From Stagonosporopsis chrysanthemi (taxonomy: Eukaryota; Ascomycota; Dothideomycetes; Pleosporales; Didymellaceae): a DNA stretch of 15,339 nt. This document shows positions 1-8,755 of this stretch, piece after piece (the stretch's first letter is position 1; each line of letters opens with the position of its first letter). The notes beneath the pieces are model-generated. The model was not told the origin of the DNA. It saw nothing but the letters and a program-made list of their open reading frames with translations, and did no database searches. The position numbers and the translations under genes were made by a program. The stretch is from NCBI GenBank assembly GCA_022560025.1, contig JAFISE010000353.1:1-15339 (forward strand), written 5' to 3'.

Positions 1-1662
1 TACTAATAATATATACAAAACCTACCTTTAAGATAAATAATAATAAAAACACTTCTTAAAAGAAAAAACAATATAATATATATACCTAAAATAGTTATTA
101 AGTAATAAGTACTACTTAAACTTATGTTAGCAATAATGCCTGTACTAAGACTATAAGCTTTATAAAGAAGCTAAGATATAGAATAGATTTCTTAACTTAT
201 ATAAAATAAATAGCAAGGAAAAGCCTTTTCTAGATATATGCTAATATTAAGTGCTAGAGATTAATCTATTAATTCTATTAGGACTAATTACCTTATTAAA
301 ATCTTTATTATTCTAAATAGCTAACAGATAACAGTAATAGTAGACTTAGAAGCACAAGGAAATTATGCATCTTAAGCTGCTATTAATTATACAGGTATAA
401 CTAAGTAAATAAAAAATAAGCTATACTCTTTATAAGTTACTAATAAAAAAGTAATACTAGAAGAATTTTTAGTAACTTATAAAGTAGTACTATAACCTCT
501 AAGAATACAAGATTACTATAAGTTAATAACTTTAGACGTGTTAATTATAGCTACTTATACTGTTATATTAAGATTGCTATAGTTACAATGTTATAACCTA
601 TAGATAGATTAAACGTATAGTAAGTTAATACTGCAAAGAGACTGTATCTGTAGTATATTATAGTTAGAGCCTTTATAAGCTCTAAAGTAGCTAAGAGATA
701 AGAAAGAAATTAGTAATATTCTTTTAACTAAGACACACTAAATACAAGTAGTTAACTATATAGAGACTAACTAGCTTCTAGCTTACAAAGTAATAGTTAA
801 GAAAAAAGAGTACACTTCTTGCTATCTTTAATATATATAGACAGTATACACAGATGTTTAAAGAAGAGCTTATAGCAAAAGCCTTGCTAAAGTATAAACC
901 TTAAGATTATAAGATTAAGCTTTAGATAGAGATGTAACTAACTTTTAAGCTAATATATTAGTTATTAAAGAAAGAATTTAATATACTGTACAAGTATATT
1001 ATAGAGAACCTTAAGAAGAGATTTATTAAATAATTAGAATTATCTGCAGAGTATCTTTTTCTATTTACACTAAAGAAAGATAGCAAGCTACAACTTTGTA
1101 TTAACTTTAGAAAGCTTAATAATATTATAATTAAAAACTAGTACTCTCTACTTAATATAGTAAAGCTACAAGATTAATTATAAAGAGCTTAGTACTTTAC
1201 TGTATTAGACTTAAAAATAGTATATAACTTTATCTATATAAAGAAAGGCAAAAAATAAAGAACAGTATTTAGGACACAATATAGACTCTATAAGTACCTT
1301 ATTATACTGTTTAGTCTAACAAACGCACTAGCTATATACTAGAAGTTAATTAACAATGTCCTTAGAGTATATCTTAACAAGACAGTAGTAGCATATCTAG
1401 ATAACATCTTAGTGTACTTAAAAACACTAGAAGAGTATATATAACACGTTATAGAAGTGCTAGAATACTTAAAGAAAGCAGACCTCTAATTAAAACCTAA
1501 GAAGTGTAAGTAGCAGAAAGAAAAAGTAAAATTTCTAGAGTTTATTATAAGACAATATAGAGTAAAGATAAGTAATACTAAGATAGACATAGTAAAGAAT
1601 TAGCTTACTCTAATAATAGTTAAAGAGATTTAAAAATTTCTTAGGTTTATTAACTTTAATAG
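1..1662 (+). pseudogene. pol: Ty3/gypsy element E1 pol relic, protease to reverse transcriptase (left part)
   Basis: Remains of a retrotransposon polyprotein that once processed itself and copied element RNA into DNA. A protease motif is visible at 340-363 (V-D-L-E-A-Q-G-N, family form V-D-S-G-A): the Asp (343-345) survives but Ser-Gly has become Leu-Glu. The RT follows: LCINFRKLNN near 1093-1122, the first catalytic Asp in TVLDL at 1208-1210, FRTQYRLYKYL near 1270-1302, SLTNA near 1313-1327, and the YLDD box as YLDN at 1394-1405. RT tail and RNase H link reach FLRFINFN just before 1663. Stops are almost all TAA/TAG at Gln, Arg or Trp positions. Protease and RT differ by one frame, so there is an indel or a natural frame change between about 355 and 1200. 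Gag should lie left of the window; 1-300 shows nothing I can assign. The element is interrupted by a solo LTR and continues at 1941. Clearly dead. Confidence 0.85.
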
Positions 1663-1945
1663 TGTAAGAACAAGCCTAGTTCTTCAAGCCCACCTTTCAC
1701 TACCCGACAACTACCCGACTCAGATCCGTCTTCCAACTGCTCTTCAGTACAGTCTTCCCCAAGCTCCTAGGTATAAGAGGGGAAGCCTCTACAGAGTTCA
1801 GATAGATAGTTTTGAAGTATCCTTTCGTACAAGACCTATAGGAATAGAGATCTAGTCCTGCAGTTTATCCCAGTGCTTCTATACACCTCGTAGCGGATAC
1901 CTATGCGATTTGGACCCCTCTAGCATCCTGTGTCGTTACAAATAG
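1658..1945 (+). mobile_element. Solo LTR insertion of family E2 with 5-bp target site duplication
   Basis: A 278-bp LTR (1663-1940) starts TGTAAG, ends GTTACA, and is flanked by a perfect AATAG duplication at 1658-1662 and 1941-1945. It matches the LTRs at 8180 and 15133, each at the same internal offsets, so it is the scar left when the two LTRs of an E2 element recombined. It lies within the E1 pol reading frame: removing the LTR and one AATAG rejoins FLRFINFN to RRFIKDYS, the conserved RT/RNase H link. LTR plus one duplication is 283 bp (1 mod 3), exactly the frame offset between E1 RT and E1 integrase. It keeps more CpG and CpA than the two LTRs of the full E2 copy, so it is less mutated. 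Confidence 0.95.
1772..1777 (+). promoter_or_regulatory. Candidate LTR TATA box
   Basis: TATAAG lies 109 bp into the LTR, at exactly the same offset in all three LTR copies (1772, 8289, 15242), followed by a conserved purine-rich GGGAAG. Position and conservation suggest the U3 core promoter. No transcription start can be proved from sequence alone. Confidence 0.35.
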
Positions 1946-3100
1946 ACGCTTTATTAAAGATTACTCTAAAAAGGCGTTGCTGCTTACAAAGCTTATATAA
2001 AAAGACACACTCTTTAAATAGAAAAAAAAAGATAATATATTTAAGTTACTATAATAAGTATATATTAACCCCCTAATACTAATTATATTTAAAAGCAACA
2101 ATTATATATAAATAGAGACAGATACCTTAGATTTAGTATTAAGAGTATGTATTACACAAGAAAAAGATAGGCAATAGTACTTAGTTGCCTATTACTTATA
2201 AAAATTCTTAAAGCTAGAAGAATAATACAATGTGTATAACAAAGAACTATTAGTAATTGTTTTAGCTTTAGAATATTAGCAAGTATACACAGAAAGCTAT
2301 TTAGAACTTATAGTCTATACAGATTATAAGAACCTAGTACACTTTACTACTACTAAGGTTCTAAACAGATAATAAGTAAAATAGTTAGAGTTACTAAGAC
2401 GATACAAGTTTAAAATACTGTATACTCTAGGCAAAGACAATAGCAGAGTAGACGCTCTTAGCTAAAGATATAACCTTATAAGTAAAAAGACAATTAATAA
2501 AGCTGCTATTCTAGAAATTAACAAAAATAGATCTCTAAGACTATTATAGCAGCTTAATCTAATTATACAAGTTTAAAAAAAACAATGTATACTAATACAA
2601 GTACTAGATAAACTATAAACAAAGATTATAAAAGATTACTATAATAACACGCTTTATAGATACCTAAGAATTACGCGTATAATAGAACTTATTAGGTAAT
2701 ATTATAAATTTCTAAATATAAAAGACAAGGTTACTAAATATATTAAGAACTATATTACTTATTAATAGAAAAAACACAGTATATATATAAAATATAGAGA
2801 AATGCAAGCAATAGAGCTACTAACAGCACTATAGACAAATATTATAATAGATTTTATTATATAGCTACTTATATATAAAGACCTTATTATAGACTATAAA
2901 TATAACTTAATATTTGTAGTAGTAGATAAACTTATAAAAGCTACTAAGTTTGTACCTTTCTAACACAGCTATACTGTAAAGTAGCTTGTATAAGTATTCT
3001 TAGACAGAATTGTTTAAAAAAGTATATATCTTAATAGACACAGCTAGATAATTAACTTCTTTAGCAAAGTCTAACTTACTTAACTTAATTATCTTATTTA
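1941..3100 (+). pseudogene. pol: Ty3/gypsy element E1 pol relic, RNase H and integrase (right part)
   Basis: Continuation of the E1 polyprotein after the solo LTR. It opens with RRFIKDYS, then an RNase H domain: IETDTLDLVL near 2113-2142, YNVYNKELLVIVLALEYW-like near 2229-2280, VYTDYKNLVHFTT near 2313-2350, YTLGKDNSRVDALS near 2420-2462. The integrase follows: a zinc-finger remnant reading Y-I-T-Y where the family has C-x2-C (about 2752-2763; the His pair seems lost in a short deletion), the core with first Asp in IIIDF at 2850-2852, VVVDKLIKATKFVPF near 2914-2960, and the second catalytic position mutated to Asn at 3033-3035. All of this is in a single frame. Similarity fades at about 3100, before the catalytic Glu, so the element is truncated there. 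Inactive through many stops. Confidence 0.85.
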
Positions 3101-3440
3101 CTAAACTTAGCGCCTTATACTGCGTATAATCTTTAGCCTGTTTTAGAATTTTTTTTATTCTATAATAACTATATAATTATAGTTACTAGTAATATCTTAT
3201 TATCTTTAACCTTCTTCTTATACTCTTTGCAAGTACAATCTAGCAACTCCTAAGATATATTTATACATAGCTTGTCTGCCTTAGTACACTTAGTATACTT
3301 TATTTAGTTTAGGGCGTTTAGTATAATATAGTACTTATAGCCTTTAAAAAAACAACAGTTATAAAGAGCTTTAGACAGTATATTAGCTTGTTAAATTTCT
3401 AAGCTAAGTTAAAGGTTGTAAATATAAGAAGATATCTTAA
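3100..3440 (-). pseudogene. Relic of a Cys-cluster / coiled-coil protein gene of unknown function
   Basis: Read on the minus strand, one frame gives a coherent protein-like stretch with stops only as TAA/TAG: an upstream NCCFFKGYKYY, then LNAL, then KYTKCTKADKLC, in which the first Tyr is a likely mutated Cys (TGT to TAT), giving C-x2-C-x6-C. A charged helical segment with alternating Lys/Glu/Asp and Leu/Ile follows (CKEYKKKVKDNKILL). Small proteins with a short Cys cluster followed by a coiled coil are common among uncharacterised ORFs in repeat-rich fungal DNA; that comparison is from memory, not from a search. It lies directly beyond the truncated end of E1 on the opposite strand. The boundaries are approximate, no start codon can be chosen, and the function is unknown. 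Confidence 0.4.
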
Positions 3441-3889
3441 CTTACTAGATTACTAGATAAAAAGAAGCTTTAGCTTTATATAAACCTAGTTACCTATCAC
3501 ATAGTTTAAAAACAAACTAAATAAAAGAAAAAAGTAGTATTATAATTATACAAAGAATATAGCACAGTGTAATAAGTAACTACTTAGAATCTTAACAAGA
3601 GCTAAAGATTAAAGCACAGGACAAAGTAATTACAAGTTATATAACTTGCTTATTAACAAGTATATATAGACTATTACTTATGAACAAGTATAATACAATT
3701 CTACTTGTTAACAAGCAACTATAACTATATTTTATTAGACTAACTCTAGTTACTTATTAATAAGCATCTTATAGTAATAGTATATAGCACAGTAGAAATA
3801 TAAACTCTTATAGTTTATATTTAACCTAAGTAATAATCTAAGTTATTAGATTTTAAACTTAACCTTTAAGCTAGACAGTCTACTTTATA
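3441..3889. other. AT-rich interval without recognisable gene; cluster of small palindromes
   Basis: No reading frame on either strand resembles a family I know. The interval contains repeated ACAAGT/ACTTGT words: an inverted pair at 3632-3648, copies near 3655 and 3684, and the 12-bp perfect palindrome CTTGTTAACAAG at 3704-3715. These may be subterminal repeats of the truncated DNA transposon to the right, but I could not find a matching partner terminus. Confidence 0.4.
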
Positions 3890-4800
3890 CTACTTATTAT
3901 TACTCCTGCTTTTAAGATAGACAGATAGTATCTATACTTCTTACTATAACCCCCTTTTAGCTTTCTATTACTATATTTATCTCTAAGAACTAATTAAATA
4001 AGTGCTTACAAGCTTTGCTTAAAGTACAACCTTAATAGTTAGTTGTCTATCTATTATTACTAACTGCAATTGCCTAGTTATATAGGATAAACACTTCTTT
4101 ATACTAAGTAGAGAGGTAGTACTAGCTAGTTAAGATTAAGAACAGCAAGATAGACTAGCTAGCAGCGTTAATTGCAGTAACTAGCATTGCCTACTTGCAA
4201 TTACTTAGCTAGATAGACTTTAGCTTACCTTTCTTGTATTATAATCTTACTTAGTATAAAGCTAGTTTTGTTAAAGTTATAGACATTTTTATTATAAATA
4301 CTGTACTTAGCTTTTATCTACTTTATATACTTAAACTAGCTTTTTATTAGTATAGAATCTTTATATAGAGCTCTCTACTTATTATATACTTAATTAAAAT
4401 ACGTTTTAAGACTATTTGTACACTTAACAAAGTTAGCTAGCTACTTCTACTAAACCTAGCCTGTGCTGCGCGCAGCTAGTAGTTTATTAGCTATCTAGTA
4501 TATAGCTGCGTACGTAGGCACAAATCTGCATACATCTAGATTAAGTATATAGCAGACTATTACCTCTTCTTTTAGCTAAGTAAGCTTCTTTAAGTTAAGC
4601 TAGTAATTGTGTTAAGTAAGCTTTTTAGCGTGTTAGTTATTAAGTGTAGATTTTAGAACGTTATAGACTAGTACAGTATACCTAGAGCTACTAAGCTAGT
4701 GCCTATTAAGAGAAGTAGAGGCAAAAAGAATATTAGCTTAATTATAAGATAATAGAGCACATTGTAGTAGAGCTATAGTAATAGGCAGCTTTAAAGCTGC
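3890..4800 (-). pseudogene. pogo/Fot1-type DDE transposase relic, 3'-truncated
   Basis: Minus-strand remains of a Tc1/mariner-superfamily (pogo/Fot1) transposase, which cuts and pastes its element at TA sites. The N-terminal helix-turn-helix region includes RYTVLVYNVLKSTLNN (about 4644-4691), then LNLKKLT and EEVIVCYILNLDV (second DNA-binding segment), LANFVKCTNSLK near 4420-4455, and the signature VYNFNKTSF around 4258-4284. In that signature the first catalytic Asp is Asn (4270-4272). After a frameshift near 4197-4215 the core continues with VTAINAAS, ILLFLILTS and YYLST, then AIAVSNN followed by TTN, and KACKHLFN, down to about 3960. The second catalytic motif and the C-terminus are not recognisable. 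It has the same orientation as the better preserved transposon at 5065-6931 but is a distinct, diverged copy. Start near 4780-4800 is uncertain. Confidence 0.75.
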
Positions 4801-5064
4801 ACAGACTTAGTAGAGTAGCTAGCTTGCTTATCTAGCACGTTATTAAAAGTAGCAGTATATTAATTTATAACTACTTAATTTTAATTAATAGATAAGAGAG
4901 CAAGCTATATATTAGCTTTATTTAAGTATAATTAAGTAATATAGTATAGAGCTATTATATATTAAGATAGAATAGATAATTATAAATAGTAGAGTGTACA
5001 ACTTACTAGTATACGCAGCTTGCTTATTAAACACATTATATAAATTATCTATATAGAATAGCAG
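4801..5064. other. AT-rich interval with short direct and inverted repeats, no gene
   Basis: No coding signal. The word AGCTTGCTTA occurs at 5018-5027, the close variant TAGCTTGCTTA at about 4820-4830, and an inverted GCAAGCT near 4901. Each direct copy is followed by a loosely similar 20-25 bp stretch ending in AGCAG. This could be the subterminal region of the truncated transposon to the left. Confidence 0.35.
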
Positions 5065-5129
5065 TAATATACTCTATAGGCAAGCTAATTAATATGCAAG
5101 CTAATTACTTTTACTAAGCTCCTACTAAA
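5065..5129 (+). repeat. Left terminal inverted repeat of the Fot1/pogo-like transposon
   Basis: Matches the reverse complement of 6867-6931 over about 65 bases with a handful of differences, e.g. ATATG versus ATAGA in the middle and CTCC versus CCCT further in. It contains a duplicated CAAGCTAATTA, a possible transposase-binding repeat. Confidence 0.85.
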
Positions 5130-5195
5130 CTGCCTCTCTATTATAGCCTAAAATACTATAAATTAGAACTGTGTAAAGCAAAATAAGCTGTAATA

Positions 5196-6840
5196 TTACT
5201 TAGATACTTTTGCTACCTTATTCTTGTATATTTACGCATTATGTCCTATCTAGTAACACTGTCTATAGCGTTGTTAGAATAGTTTACTCCTCTTAGCACG
5301 CACCTACTTCTTTAGCTTCTTCTTATTACTACACGCCCTAAACTCCTTTAGAGCTACTAGTTACTAGCTATCTCTAACTATTAGAGTCTCTTCTTTCTAA
5401 ACCTACTTTGTTTTGTATAATTTTTGTTGTATAGTAGCTTATTAGCTACTTAAAGCTTACTAATTTTCTATTAGGTTAAAACTAGCTTGTAGAATAAAAT
5501 TACTCTCTTCTTTGTATAGTACTTAAGCGCGCTTAGAACAGAATTAGGTAAGCTACTCTACTACTTCTTATACTTCTCTTAAATTAGAGCTAATTAAGAT
5601 CTAAATTCTAAGGTATTACTAATAATTTGCAACTACTAAGGCTTATTATTAGTAGTAAGTAGTAGTAGTAGAGTCTATAGCTTTATATTAAGAGTTAAAA
5701 TAACCTTTTTTAAGTTAAGTAAAACTAATCTAGCACCTTAGAACTCTCTTTAGATATTACTAAGAGTAAACACTATATTATAAGCTACTTTAAAGTATAA
5801 AAAGAACTTAGTCTTTATAAAGTAAGTAACTTAGTTATATATAAGTATTTTAGCTTAGCACTTATATACCTTCTTTAAAAAGGTAAAACAACTTATATTA
5901 AGTAGCTATAAAAGGTGTAATTAGTAGAGAAGTATATATATAGTAATAATCTTACTATCTTTATACTATTACTAGAATTTAAGTAAGTTATTACTCTTAT
6001 AGCTATTAATAAGTAGCAGTTAGTAGGTACTAATAGTACACTTTTTTATATATACATTAAAGTGCTTTAACTACTTAAGACTAAGCTTATTAGTAGTCTA
6101 GCTGTTACTAGAGACTCTAATAACTTAATCCTAAGGCAAGTCTTCTTTCTTGTACTAGCTAGAGTAGTAGTAGCGTGCCTTAAAGACAATAAAGAGTAGA
6201 AAGCCTATTCTTTTGTATTAATACTCTGTATAACTATTATCTACTCTTAGTTACCTTGCTAGACTGTCTTTAGCCTTCCTTGTCTCTTTAAAGCTGTAAT
6301 AACTACTTCTAAAGAGATCTAGCTTATTATAAAGCTAGTCTTATTAAAGTTACAAGTATTATTATTCTAAATACTATACTTAGCTTTAATATTAGCTACT
6401 AGGCTAAACTAGCTTTATACAACTACTAAATCCTTATAAAGAGCTTACTTGTAGTTATACTTGCAATTAAACTTTACTTAAAGCTCTAGTTAACACTTAA
6501 TAAATATACTAGGCTAATTTATACTAATAGGGCCTAGATTGCGCTTAGTATGCAAAGAATTAGCTCTAGCAGCTATATCTACTAGCTAGGGGCTAAATCC
6601 TTATGTGTCTAGCTTAAAGACATATTTAATAATTACTTACTTCTTATTATTATCTAGCTTTTACAAGTTAGCTATAGAATTACTATATAAAGATTGTTCT
6701 GTGTGTTATATGCTTAGTATACTCTAAGGCACTTTATAGATAGCTGCAGTGTATTACTAAGTAAGATTTATGTCTTGTTTAAGAGCTTAAAGCACAAGCT
6801 ATATTTAGGCTTCTTTTAACACACTAATATTAGGTTGTTA
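5196..6840 (-). pseudogene. Fot1/pogo DDE transposase with C-terminal CCHC zinc knuckle, RIP-inactivated
   Basis: Minus-strand gene for the transposase of the surrounding element. Order from the N-terminus: KEA then ALKQDINLT and YTAAIYKVP (helix-turn-helix, about 6715-6815); VIIKYVFKLDT followed by GFSP and a helix ending RANSLHTKR (second DNA-binding part); catalytic core with CNFNKTSF (first Asp now Asn, 6343-6345), LKRQGRLKTV near 6270-6300, VIQSIN; after a frameshift near 6165-6190, YKKEDLP, VIRVSSNS and TTNKL, LLINSYKS (second Asp now Asn, 6005-6007), then LLNIS (third Asp now Asn, 5897-5899). The last two positions are 35 residues apart, the DD35D spacing. The C-terminal part includes SNTLEF and SVLSALK, and ends in a C-x2-C-x4-H-x4-C knuckle at 5226-5267 with its outer Cys residues changed to Tyr. 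A TAA at 5196-5198 may be the stop. The start is not certain. Confidence 0.85.
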
Positions 6841-6866
6841 TTAAGGCATTAGTATATAGAAGTTAC

Positions 6867-6931
6867 TTTAGTAAGGGCTTAGTAAAAGTAATTAGCTTGT
6901 CTATTAATTAGCTTGCCTATAGAGTATATTA
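6867..6931 (-). repeat. Right terminal inverted repeat of the Fot1/pogo-like transposon
   Basis: Inverted partner of 5065-5129, with the same tandem CAAGCTAATTA arrangement read on the minus strand. It sits just upstream of the transposase N-terminus, so it probably also held the promoter. Confidence 0.85.
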
Positions 6932-7254
6932 TAGTCTTTGTAAGTGCTATATAATATACAGTAAGCCTTTTTATATACTTAAGTAGGTTTATTTTTATTA
7001 GTTATTAAGCTTTAAGCTGTTATAATACTTAATATGTTTAAAGACCTATATACTATAATACGTATATTATAATATTTGATATAATATAGTATATTTATCT
7101 AGATACACAAGTTTATTACTAGAGTTTAAATTACAGATCTGTATAAACGTAGCTTCTAACTCTATTATAGTATTAAGTCAATATATATCTAAAAATAGTA
7201 TAATTTTAGCATTCTAAGCATTTAGTAACTTTAGGTATTTAGTACACAGACATA
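6932..7254. other. AT-rich interval, no gene; imperfect AT hairpin
   Basis: No coding similarity found on either strand. It lies between the right end of the DNA transposon and the point where homology of the inverted E2 fragment stops. It could be a more diverged continuation of that fragment, but it does not line up by eye with the E2 pol sequence beyond 10455. It holds a 10-bp perfect inverted repeat (ATATACTATA, 7048-7057 and 7085-7094) around the palindrome ATACGTAT at 7058-7065. Confidence 0.4.
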
Positions 7255-8179
7255 GTATATCTTGCTAGGTTTTGCCTTCTTATAGAAGTTGTTACAATAT
7301 TATTAGTAGAAGTAGTATAAAGTTATATAAGTAAGAGTATTTAGCAAGCTATATTAACTAAGACTTATCTCTATCAAGTTACAGCTTAAAACATTTTAAC
7401 TACTAACTACTAATAATATAATCTTGTAATCTAAGATCTATAATAATCGAAAGGTAGTTATACACTTTCTATCTATTAACTATAAGATATAACTATATAT
7501 ACTAAGTTATAAGAAAAGTAATTTAATCTTAGAACTTATTAACCTAGAGTAAGAGAAGTAGTTTTTATATAAGTTTATAGAGAGAGGTAGAACTAAGATA
7601 TATAATATTAAATTTAAAAACAAAAACTCTTAGGCACTAGTATTAACTAATAAGTAGAGATAGACACTAAGCCTTTAGTTGCAAAGGATAGTACTAGTAA
7701 AAAAAATAAAGTCTACTAAACAAATAAGATAATAAGAAGTTAGATAAGCTGTATTAGTTTAGGCCTAAGTAAAATAATCTTCTTAGGTAGAACTGTTTCT
7801 TATAAAGATTGTATTAGTCTTGTTAAAGTCTTCTTTAGTATTAACAATGTCTTCTTACTCTATCTTAATTTTACATACACAGAGTACTATGCAATCTTTA
7901 GTAAAGTGTCTTAGCTTCTTATAGTTGTAGTAAGTTTCTAGAGTTATATCTCTTATAAGTACAGGTATATTAGAACGTTAGCAGAGTATAAAGGTACTGT
8001 AGGCAAAGTAAGTAGATTAGCTAGAAAAAGAGTAATTATGTTAACCTATAGTAACAGAGGTTTATTTTAACTCTAACTAGTAGGTTCTTATTAATCTTAA
8101 AGGTTACAAAATAGTATAACTTTGTATAGTAGAGTTCTTCTTCTTTTCTATATTATAGGTAATTAAGTATTCTACTATT
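7255..8179 (-). pseudogene. gag-pol: Inverted fragment of an older E2-family copy: gag C-terminus, zinc knuckle, protease
   Basis: The reverse complement matches 9529-10455 of the full E2 element almost base for base at the collinear offset (coordinates sum to about 17708), differing mostly by transitions. The nucleocapsid zinc knuckle is at 7891-7932 and reads YYNYKKLRHFTKDC, with two Cys to Tyr changes and a Gly lost. The protease active site, N-T-S-A in place of the D-T/S-G-A family form, is at 7633-7644. Homology stops at the 5' LTR of the full element at 8180, because that element inserted into this copy, and at about 7255, where the fragment is truncated or too diverged. The rest of its gag should lie beyond the right edge of the window. 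Confidence 0.9.
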
Positions 8180-8457
8180 TGTAAGAACAAGCCCAGTTCC
8201 TCAAGCCTATCTTACACTACCTGACAACTACCTGACTTAGATCCGTCTTCCAACTGCTCCTCAGTACAGTCTTCCCTAAGCTTCTAGGTATAAGAAGGGA
8301 AGTCTCTACAGAGTTTAGATAGATAGTTTTGAAGTATCCTTTTGTACAAGACCTATAGGAATAGAGATCTAGTTCTGCAGTTTATCCTAGTGCTCTTATA
8401 CACTTTGTAGCAGATACTTATGCAATTTAGACACCTCTAGCATCTTGTATTATTATA
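8180..8457 (+). repeat. 5' LTR of E2 (278 bp)
   Basis: Starts TGTAAGAAC; its end aligns base for base with the solo LTR end, reading TTATTATA where the solo has TCGTTACA, so the terminal CA has become TA. Same length as the solo LTR. It contains the conserved TATAAG at 8289-8294. It is more TpA-rich than the solo LTR. Confidence 0.95.
8289..8294 (+). promoter_or_regulatory. Candidate TATA box of the E2 5' LTR
   Basis: TATAAG at offset 109 in the LTR, conserved in all three copies. It would drive the gag-pol transcript. Positional inference only. Confidence 0.35.
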
Positions 8458-8755
8458 TTATACTTTAAAACTTGTCTTAGCTAGTAATAGCCTTATAATA
8501 ATATTGCTATAGTTTGTTTAGTTATTTGCATAAGCGCAGCTAGGGTATTACACCTAAACTAAACAAGTCCTTAAATTGTTTATACTACAGTTAGGATTCT
8601 AGAGATCTCTTAACAACTAAAGCTTATAGGTTTAGAACTTCCTGTAACTTACTGCTCTAGGATTAACTTTAGAAAAGCTGCGTTAGATTGCGCTAAGATA
8701 GACACTTAGAGACTATTAATAACCTACCTAATTTAGATACAACCCTAATATTAGG
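8458..8755 (+). other. E2 untranslated leader between 5' LTR and gag
   Basis: About 300 bp with no convincing coding frame. It should begin with the primer-binding site, but the bases after the LTR (TTATACTTTAAAAC) show no obvious match to a tRNA 3' end. RIP may have erased it, or the element may self-prime as some chromoviruses do. The gag start codon is not identifiable. Confidence 0.5.

Larger units (their letters stand above)
5065..6931 (-). mobile_element. Fot1/pogo-like DNA transposon, complete but inactivated (about 1.87 kb)
   Basis: Inverted termini of about 65 bp, at 5065-5129 and 6867-6931, enclose one minus-strand transposase gene. The termini read TAATATACTCTATAGG inward from both sides and include a short internal tandem of CAAGCTAATTA. 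Size, single gene, TA-rich junctions and DDE transposase fit the Fot1/pogo group of ascomycete transposons, which duplicate a TA target. The exact outer base is uncertain because the ends are themselves TA-rich. The termini differ from each other mostly by transitions. The transposase has stops throughout, at least one frameshift, and mutated catalytic residues. Confidence 0.85.

Noticed and set aside
7048..7094. AT hairpin as a terminator or origin
   Set aside because: Ten-bp arms of pure A/T-rich sequence are expected by chance in DNA of this composition, and there is no gene to terminate nearby.
8458..8475. tRNA primer-binding site after the 5' LTR
   Set aside because: No TGG start and no recognisable tRNA complement; calling one would be guesswork after RIP.
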